Shown here piece after piece: positions 4,447-6,851 of a stretch of 6,851 nt of DNA (positions are counted from its first letter, which is position 1; the number at the start of each line of letters is the position of its first letter). Origin of the DNA: an uncultured Clostridia bacterium (GTDB lineage Bacteria; Bacillota; Clostridia; Oscillospirales; Acutalibacteraceae); contig CAMNDS010000043.1 of the NCBI GenBank assembly GCA_946535695.1, positions 1-6,851 of the forward strand, read 5' to 3'. The translations under genes were made by a program, and so were the position numbers. A model generated the notes under the pieces. The model was given only the letters and a program-made list of their open reading frames with translations. It did no database searches and was not told the origin of the DNA.

Positions 4447-4517
4447 TGAGGAACAGTGGCGTACGGCCTCAGTGTTGTAATGTACATTGCAATGTAATAA
4501 ATCCTTCGGCGCCTCCA
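4447..4517 (+). ncRNA. Tentative Cys-like tRNA remnant or small folded RNA
   Basis: TGAGG pairs with CCTCA around a 15-nt loop, and TTGTAAT pairs with ATTGCAA around GTAC. The end, GGCGCCTCCA, resembles the 3' end of bacterial tRNA-Cys (acceptor, T73, CCA), and ATTGCAA could be a Cys GCA anticodon loop. No T-arm is present and GGCGT pairs only 5 bp with the 3' end. So this is either a decayed or minimal tRNA or a chance resemblance. It fills the gap between tRNA-Arg and tRNA-Glu, where a tRNA would be expected. Confidence 0.3.
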
Positions 4518-4518
4518 T

Positions 4519-4593
4519 GTGGGTATCATACTAATAGGTTGAGGTGGTCACCCTCTCAAGGTGAAGATATGGGTTCGAATCCCATTACCCATA
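4519..4593 (+). tRNA. tRNA-Glu (anticodon CTC)
   Basis: The acceptor GTGGGTA/TACCCAT pairs with a G1-T72 wobble; discriminator A. The anticodon stem TCACC/GGTGA holds loop CTCTCAA (CTC). The T-arm ATGGG-TTCGAAT-CCCAT is perfect. The D-stem is short (CAT/GTG). It is followed after three bases by the interrupted tRNA-Gln. Confidence 0.9.
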
Positions 4594-4596
4594 CTT

Positions 4597-4738
4597 AGCG
4601 CGGTGGTGAAATTTTATTGCTAATACTTTGGTCGTTGTTCTTCCGTTAAGGATAGTGTAGATACAGAGTTACTTCAATTATGGTTTACACACTTTATTTT
4701 GGTTAAAGATTATGTTGGTTCGAGTCCAACCCGCGCTA
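4597..4738 (+). tRNA. tRNA-Gln (anticodon TTG), interrupted in the D-loop
   Basis: Exons 4597-4613 and 4682-4738 join to a 74-nt type I tRNA. The acceptor AGCGCGG/CCGCGCT is a perfect 7 bp, D-stem GTG/CAC, anticodon stem CTTTA/TAAAG with loop TTTTGGT (TTG), 5-nt variable loop, T-arm GTTGG-TTCGAGT-CCAAC, discriminator A. Without removing the insert the D-loop would be about 78 nt. The insert lies between AATT and GGTTT of the D-loop, an atypical place for any tRNA intron. Exact junctions are uncertain by a few bases because of T repeats. Whether the insert is spliced, cleaved or tolerated is unknown. Confidence 0.85.
4614..4681 (+). other. Small intron-like insert, copy in tRNA-Gln
   Basis: About 68 nt. 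It shares with the insert in tRNA-Thr (6203-6275) the blocks TACTTTGGTCG[CT]TGTT and TGTAGAT...AGAGTTACTTCAATT. Predicted fold: ATTG pairs with CAAT, ACTTT with AGAGT, and a top hairpin CTTCC-GTTAA-GGATAG with a bulged T. The top stem differs in sequence from the other copy but pairs in the same way. There is no ORF and no group I core. It may be a minimal self-processing or protein-spliced intron, or a small mobile RNA element. Confidence 0.75.
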
Positions 4739-4750
4739 CTATTTTTATAT

Positions 4751-4856
4751 GGAGGGTTATTTGCAATAGTGAACAAGTCTTACAAAGATCTATGAGATAC
4801 TATTCATTATGAAGTAAAACATATGGGTCCTGATAATAATAAGACACCCTCCACCA
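4751..4856 (+). ncRNA. tRNA-like folded RNA ending in ACCA, next to tRNA-Gly
   Basis: GGAGGGT (4751-4757) pairs with ACCCTCC (4846-4852) over 7 bp and is followed by ACCA, exactly like an acceptor stem with discriminator and CCA. Inside, AATAGT and ACTATT form a 6-bp stem capped by AGTCTT/AAGATCT, and GTC/GAC pair just before the 3' strand. No TTCGA T-loop or anticodon arm is recognisable. It may be a highly diverged tRNA, possibly holding an insert, or a tRNA-like processing signal. tRNA-Gly starts two bases after the ACCA. Confidence 0.45.
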
Positions 4857-4857
4857 C

Positions 4858-4929
4858 GCGATATTCGTATAAAAGTTATTATATCTGCTTGCCATGCAGA
4901 AGACCTCGGAGCGTTACCGGGATATCGCT
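4858..4929 (+). tRNA. tRNA-Gly (anticodon GCC)
   Basis: The acceptor GCGATAT/ATATCGC is a perfect 7 bp; discriminator T. The D-stem is GTAT/ATAT. The anticodon stem TCTGC/GCAGA holds loop TTGCCAT (GCC). The T-stem CTCGG/CCGGG has an unusual loop AGCGTTA, related to the loop of tRNA-Phe and tRNA-Asn. An apparent ATG at 4894 lies inside this tRNA and is not a real start. Confidence 0.93.
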
Positions 4930-4953
4930 CAATTATATTTTTATATAAAATTT

Positions 4954-5309
4954 ATGCAGTCAATTCAATCATTTGTTTTTGAACGTCTAAAATTGAATTT
5001 AGATAGTAAGATTAAAAAAGATGATATATGGTATTTTGTTGTGCCAGGATATTCACATGACGATAAAACTTTTATAGAATTAAAGAAAACATATTCAAAA
5101 TCATATATTAATGGAAGTAAAATCACCAAGATGGCTTTTTATTTAATAAAAAAGAATATGAATATTTTAAATCTAATATAAAAAGATCTGTATATAATGA
5201 ATTATGGATATGGATTGTTCCTAAAGATAAAGTAGAAAATTTTGCAAAAAATTGGCATGATGCAATTCTAAATTATGATGATCTTAAAAATATAAAAGCT
5301 CTTTATTGA
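4954..5309 (+). CDS. Hypothetical protein C with shared N-terminal peptide and -1 frame change
   Basis: The ATG at 4954 (25 bases after tRNA-Gly) gives MQSIQSFVFERLKLNLDSKI, matching the N-termini of proteins A and B. The zero frame stops at 5179-5181 after 75 residues (tail NMNILNLI). At 5148-5154 the frame holds A AAA AAG, the classical -1 slippery heptamer. After a -1 step it continues for 51 codons as EYEYFKSNIKRSVYNELWIW and on to KNIKALY, ending at TGA 5307-5309, for 118 residues in all. The extension has good protein composition and is surely part of the ancestral gene. No clear stimulatory stem or internal Shine-Dalgarno is visible, so a lost A in the A6 run (mutation or sequencing error) is an equal alternative. 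Function unknown. Confidence 0.75.
5148..5154 (+). promoter_or_regulatory. Candidate -1 ribosomal frameshift site A AAA AAG
   Basis: The heptamer is in the correct phase (zero-frame codons AAA AAG) and its -1 frame enters a 51-codon open extension of the same gene. This is the slippery sequence used in Escherichia coli dnaX. The expected downstream stem is not obvious in the AT-rich sequence that follows. Confidence 0.45.
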
Positions 5310-5342
5310 AAATAAATATAAAATAAATGAATTACATTTTAT

Positions 5343-5428
5343 AGGTCAGTGCTCGAGTGGTTGAAGAGGACGGTCTCCAAAACCGTTAGAGTTTATCTCT
5401 CACGTGGGTTCGAATCCTTCCTGGCCTG
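5343..5428 (+). tRNA. tRNA with Trp anticodon CCA but long variable arm
   Basis: The acceptor AGGTCAG/CTGGCCT is 7 bp with A1-U72, and the discriminator G73 suits tryptophan. The anticodon stem ACGGT/ACCGT holds CTCCAAA, the same loop as bacterial tRNA-Trp. The variable region is 17 nt and forms AGAG-TTTAT-CTCT, and the D-arm (CTCGAGTGGTTGAAGAG) is of the tRNA-Ser kind. Bacterial tRNA-Trp is normally type I, so this is a Trp tRNA with a type II body or a Ser-type tRNA with a changed anticodon. The T-stem has a T-T mismatch. Confidence 0.85.
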
Positions 5429-5435
5429 CTAATTT

Positions 5436-5516
5436 ACCTCTATAGACAAACTGGTATAGTCAATGGTCTCAAACACCATGCTTAATTGCGTCTCGGTTCG
5501 AATCCGAGTAGAGGTA
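5436..5516 (+). tRNA. tRNA-Leu (anticodon CAA)
   Basis: The acceptor ACCTCTA/TAGAGGT is a perfect 7 bp; discriminator A. The D-stem is GAC/GTC. The anticodon stem ATGGT/ACCAT holds loop CTCAAAC (CAA). The variable arm is 12 nt with a short GC/GC stem. The T-arm CTCGG-TTCGAAT-CCGAG is perfect. The ATG at 5524 follows 8 bases later. Confidence 0.93.
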
Positions 5517-5523
5517 CTAATAT

Positions 5524-5727
5524 ATGGGAAGGAAAAAGATACAATTAAAACCAAAATCAAATTTAGGTATGAATAGAGAATTGCCTATGTGCTATAATTG
5601 CGTATTTTGGCAAAAAGATGGTTGGTGTACATGGTATGAAGATCATTATGATTATAATCACCAATGTAAATCAAGAAAATTTTTTAGATATTCTTTAGAT
5701 TTACCTTACAAAAATAATTATTATTAA
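5524..5727 (+). CDS. Small Cys-rich, probably metal-binding protein
   Basis: 67 residues. A basic start (MGRKKIQLKPKSN) is followed by CYNCVFWQKDGWCTWYEDHY and later a C (HQCKSRKFF). The four cysteines and nearby histidines (C-x2-C-x8-C, then H and C) could bind one Zn or an Fe-S cluster; aromatic residues surround them. Similar short Cys/Trp-rich proteins are common in phages and lack an agreed function. The gene starts 8 bases after tRNA-Leu with only TAATAT before the ATG, so it has no ribosome binding site of the usual kind. Confidence 0.7.
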   Translation: MGRKKIQLKPKSNLGMNRELPMCYNCVFWQKDGWCTWYEDHYDYNHQCKSRKFFRYSLDLPYKNNYY

Positions 5728-5749
5728 TTAATAAATATAACAATATCAA

Positions 5750-5842
5750 ATGCAAAAGACGTATACATATAAACAAATAATATTAGCCCAATTATTAGAT
5801 TGGATTATAAATGATTATGTGTTATATGATGACCACTTGTAA
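5750..5842 (+). CDS. Possible 30-residue protein
   Basis: It encodes MQKTYTYKQIILAQLLDWII followed by NDYVLYDDHL, an amphipathic helix-forming peptide 22 bases after the previous stop. The composition looks like protein and it precedes a strong terminator, but at this length chance is possible. Confidence 0.4.
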   Translation: MQKTYTYKQIILAQLLDWIINDYVLYDDHL

Positions 5843-5886
5843 TGAGATATTAAAATATAAATATAATATAAATATAGTTTATAAGT

Positions 5887-5921
5887 GGTTAGGATTGAAA
5901 AATCTTAACCATTATTTTTTT
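5887..5921 (+). terminator. Intrinsic terminator
   Basis: GGTTAGGATT pairs with AATCTTAACC (10 bp, one G-T) around a GAAA tetraloop and is followed by ATTATTTTTTT. This is the clearest terminator in the window. It ends the transcript containing the genes at 5524 and 5750. Confidence 0.85.
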
Positions 5922-6027
5922 AAATAAAATGATAAACAATTTGAATATTTAATAAACTGTACTATATTATAATTATAAATTATTAAACATGGTTCTTTGA
6001 AATATTGATACAATAAAATATAAAATG
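5922..6027 (+). other. AT-rich intergenic stretch, probable promoter region
   Basis: Nothing but A/T-rich sequence between the terminator and the structured RNA at 6028. A TTTG at 5996-5999 stands about 30 bases upstream of the first stem, as the -33 element of Bacteroides promoters would. No good TAnnTTTG -7 box is found. Confidence 0.25.
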
Positions 6028-6148
6028 TTGGAAGAGGTTAGGTGAAAAACCACTTTCAATGGGATACTAAATATTCCAGCGAAATAGTTCAGTAATAATA
6101 GACGGACCTGCCCGAAACGGTCGATAATCCGAGCAACAGAATTTCCAA
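6028..6148 (+). ncRNA. Candidate structured non-coding RNA
   Basis: About 121 nt closed by TTGGAA 6028-6033 with TTCCAA 6143-6148. Inside are a hairpin GGTT-AGGTGAAA-AACC (6036-6051), and a long arm ACTTTC/GAAATAGT capped by TGGGATA-CTAAA-TATTCCA (6060-6078). A third domain, CGGA 6103-6106 with TCCG 6128-6131, contains GACC/GGTC as a competing or pseudoknotted pair. The third domain is GC-rich against its surroundings. It follows a terminator and precedes tRNA-Thr. I match it to no known riboswitch, ribozyme or RNA family. Confidence 0.5.
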
Positions 6149-6171
6149 TATTATATTAAATTATAAAATAT

Positions 6172-6319
6172 ACCCTTGGTAGCTCAGTTGGTTAGAGCAG
6201 CTTATATTGTTAAATACTTTGGTCGCTGTTACTCTTATATAGATGTTGTAGATTAGAGTTACTTCAATTTTTAATGCCTGGTAAGCAGCGGGTCGTGGGT
6301 TCGAGCCCCACCCAGGGTA
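6172..6319 (+). tRNA. tRNA-Thr (anticodon GGT), interrupted in the anticodon stem
   Basis: Exons about 6172-6202 and 6276-6319. After joining: acceptor ACCCTTG(G) with CCAGGGT (one mismatch), D-arm GCTC-AGTTGGTTA-GAGC, anticodon stem GCTGC/GCAGC with loop CTGGTAA (GGT), T-arm GTGGG-TTCGAGC-CCCAC, discriminator A. The insert falls between GCT and GC of the 5' anticodon strand, so the tRNA cannot fold normally unless it is removed. The exons otherwise match a standard bacterial tRNA-Thr closely. Junctions are ambiguous by one or two bases. Confidence 0.85.
6203..6275 (+). other. Small intron-like insert, copy in tRNA-Thr
   Basis: About 73 nt. It has the same order of elements as 4614-4681: ATTG, TACTTTGGTCGCTGTT, a top hairpin ACTCT-TATAT-AGATGT with a bulged T, TGTAGAT, AGAGTTACTTCAATT. 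The lengths of the top stem, loop and bulge are identical to the other copy, while most paired bases differ in compensating fashion. The flanking tRNA sequence is unrelated to that in tRNA-Gln, so the element is distinct from its host genes. Confidence 0.75.
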
Positions 6320-6326
6320 TTAATTT

Positions 6327-6409
6327 GCCGGAATGGGACAGTGGTCGACTCCGCTTGACTTGTAATCATGATCCGTAAGGACACGTCAGTTCGAATCTGA
6401 CTTCCGGCT
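6327..6409 (+). tRNA. tRNA with Thr anticodon TGT but long variable arm
   Basis: The acceptor GCCGGAA/TTCCGGC is a perfect 7 bp; discriminator T. The D-stem is GGA/TCC. Loop CTTGTAA closes with TGA/TCA (CTTGA/TCATG with one T-T mismatch), giving anticodon TGT, threonine. The variable arm is 14 nt and forms TCC-GTAA-GGA, as in Ser, Leu or Tyr tRNAs. A Tyr GTA reading requires shifting the loop by one base and destroys the stem. The T-arm GTCAG-TTCGAAT-CTGAC is perfect. Confidence 0.8.
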
Positions 6410-6414
6410 CTTAT

Positions 6415-6487
6415 GGGGATATCATATAGAGGTTTAGTATGCTACCCTTACAAGGTAGTCACTCCAGTTCGAATCTGGATAGTCCCA
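6415..6487 (+). tRNA. tRNA-Val (anticodon TAC), CCA encoded
   Basis: The acceptor GGGGATA/TAGTCCC pairs at six of seven positions. The anticodon stem CTACC/GGTAG holds loop CTTACAA (TAC). The T-arm TCCAG-TTCGAAT-CTGGA is perfect. Discriminator A6487 is followed by CCA 6488-6490. It begins five bases after the preceding tRNA. Confidence 0.92.
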
Positions 6488-6552
6488 CCAATATTAAATA
6501 GCAAATTATATAACAAATTAAATAACATTAAAATTAACTAAATTTATTAATT

Positions 6553-6678
6553 ATGAAGAAGAATTTTTATTGTGTACCTTCTATTAAGGTAATGAATGTT
6601 GATCTTGGATCTTTTATGGCTGGTTCAGCAGCTGACATGGTTGGAGAAACTGGCGCTGAAAACATGCCGTTTCTTTAA
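6553..6678 (+). CDS. Small Bacteroidales-type hypothetical protein (41 residues)
   Basis: It encodes MKKNFYCVPSIKVMNVDLGS followed by a small-residue tail (FMAGSAADMVGETGAENMPFL). The plan (basic start, aromatic, P-x-I-x-V, then a GS-rich, disordered tail) matches many short proteins of unknown function in Bacteroides, Prevotella and their phages. That is the best host clue in the window. No full signal peptide or membrane segment is present. Codons GGC, GCT and CCG towards the end are richer in GC than those of neighbouring genes, hinting at host origin. The leader is A/T-only. A 21-nt hairpin follows the stop. Confidence 0.7.
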   Translation: MKKNFYCVPSIKVMNVDLGSFMAGSAADMVGETGAENMPFL

Positions 6679-6685
6679 TTTTTAA

Positions 6686-6706
6686 ATTGGTTCTTTAAGA
6701 ACCAAT
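6686..6706 (+). other. Hairpin after the 41-residue gene
   Basis: ATTGGTTC pairs with GAACCAAT around TTTAA (two more A-T pairs possible). tRNA-Asp starts 3 bases later and no T-tract follows, so it is more likely a processing or mRNA-end hairpin than an intrinsic terminator. Confidence 0.45.
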
Positions 6707-6708
6707 AT

Positions 6709-6782
6709 GGTCTCTTGGTTGAATGGTTTACAATACCGCTCTGTCACGGCGTGTGGTACGGGTTCGAATCCCGTAGGGACCG
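6709..6782 (+). tRNA. tRNA-Asp (anticodon GTC)
   Basis: The acceptor GGTCTCT/AGGGACC is 7 bp with one T-G; discriminator G. Loop CTGTCAC (GTC) sits in stem CCGCT/GGCGT, whose outer pair is open. The T-arm ACGGG-TTCGAAT-CCCGT is perfect, with a 5-nt variable loop. G73 is the expected aspartate discriminator. Confidence 0.93.
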
Positions 6783-6790
6783 CAAAAAAT

Positions 6791-6851
6791 GCTCCGTTAG
6801 CTCAGAGGCAGAGCAAATGACTGTTAATCATTAGGTCGGGATATCGTAATT
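6791..6851 (+). tRNA. tRNA-Asn (anticodon GTT), truncated by window end
   Basis: The acceptor 5' strand GCTCCGT, D-arm GCTC-AGAGGCA-GAGC, anticodon stem AATGA/TCATT with loop CTGTTAA (GTT), and T-stem start GGGAT with loop ATCGTAA are present. The 3' strands of the T-stem and acceptor lie beyond base 6851. The T-loop is the same variant as in tRNA-Phe. Confidence 0.88.

Noticed and set aside
4330..4518. Minus-strand 62-residue frame
   Set aside because: It lies over tRNA-Arg and the Cys-like fold; the peptide (PRRIRTLI) is again typical of antisense tRNA.
4614..4681. Group I intron in tRNA-Gln
   Set aside because: About 70 nt cannot hold the P3-P9 core, and the site is the D-loop rather than the anticodon loop.
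4894..4953. Upstream ATG at 4894 as start of protein C
   Set aside because: It lies inside tRNA-Gly. The ATG at 4954 gives the N-terminal peptide shared with two other proteins.
6090..6140. Hammerhead ribozyme or group I intron core
   Set aside because: CGAAAC followed by GGTC is suggestive of a hammerhead, but CTGATGA and proper stems are missing; no group I P3/P7 core is present either.
1..6851. CRISPR array
   Set aside because: The repeats found are adjacent 10-mers, one 20-mer pair and one 17-mer pair; none has the regular repeat-spacer pattern.

Overview
The window looks like part of an AT-rich tRNA array with small accessory genes from a large double-stranded DNA phage or prophage, most likely of a Bacteroidota host. 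The evidence is about 18 recognisable tRNA genes in 6.85 kb, all on the plus strand. They are interleaved with short hypothetical genes and a broken homing-endonuclease-type gene. The protein starts sit in A/T-only leaders without good Shine-Dalgarno sites, which is usual for Bacteroidota. A 41-residue protein near the right end resembles the short 'MKK..Y..P.i.V' proteins common in Bacteroidales. No capsid, replication or lysis gene is visible, so host and phage identity are inferences.

Layout. 1-416: end of an unidentified helical protein whose TAG stop shares its G with tRNA-Phe (416-488). 489-725: AT-rich leader with a direct repeat and hairpins. 726-1211: hypothetical protein A. 1212-1464: a structured RNA-like stretch, a hairpin ending in ACCA, and tRNA-Pro, which lies between two 17-nt direct repeats. 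1466-2187: a frameshifted Vsr/DUF559-like endonuclease with a zinc-binding region. 2203-2289: tRNA-Ser(GCU). 2408-3126: three small ORFs. 3136-3568: terminator-like hairpin, folded spacer, tRNA-Ile, an anomalous tRNA and tRNA-Met. 3604-4032: hypothetical protein B. 4061-4929: a 10-bp tandem repeat followed by Gly(UCC), Arg, a Cys-like fold, Glu, an interrupted Gln, a tRNA-like fold and Gly(GCC). 4954-5309: hypothetical protein C, split by a -1 frame change at A AAA AAG. 5343-5842: Trp-anticodon tRNA, Leu(CAA), a Cys-rich protein and a 30-residue ORF. 5887-6490: terminator, candidate structured RNA, interrupted Thr(GGU), a long-arm tRNA with UGU, and Val. 6553-6851: the small Bacteroidales-like protein, Asp, and a truncated Asn.

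The strongest candidate for something undescribed is a small element of about 70 nt that interrupts two different tRNA genes. In tRNA-Gln it sits in the D-loop; in tRNA-Thr it sits in the 5' strand of the anticodon stem. The two copies share conserved blocks and a common predicted fold, with base changes that preserve pairing. It is far too short for an ordinary group I intron and is not at the usual anticodon-loop site. Three proteins also share an N-terminal peptide of the form M-x-x-I-x-x-[YF]-[IV]-x-E, reminiscent of the capsid-targeting peptides of T4-like phages. The tRNA-Pro cassette appears to have split the endonuclease gene in frame.
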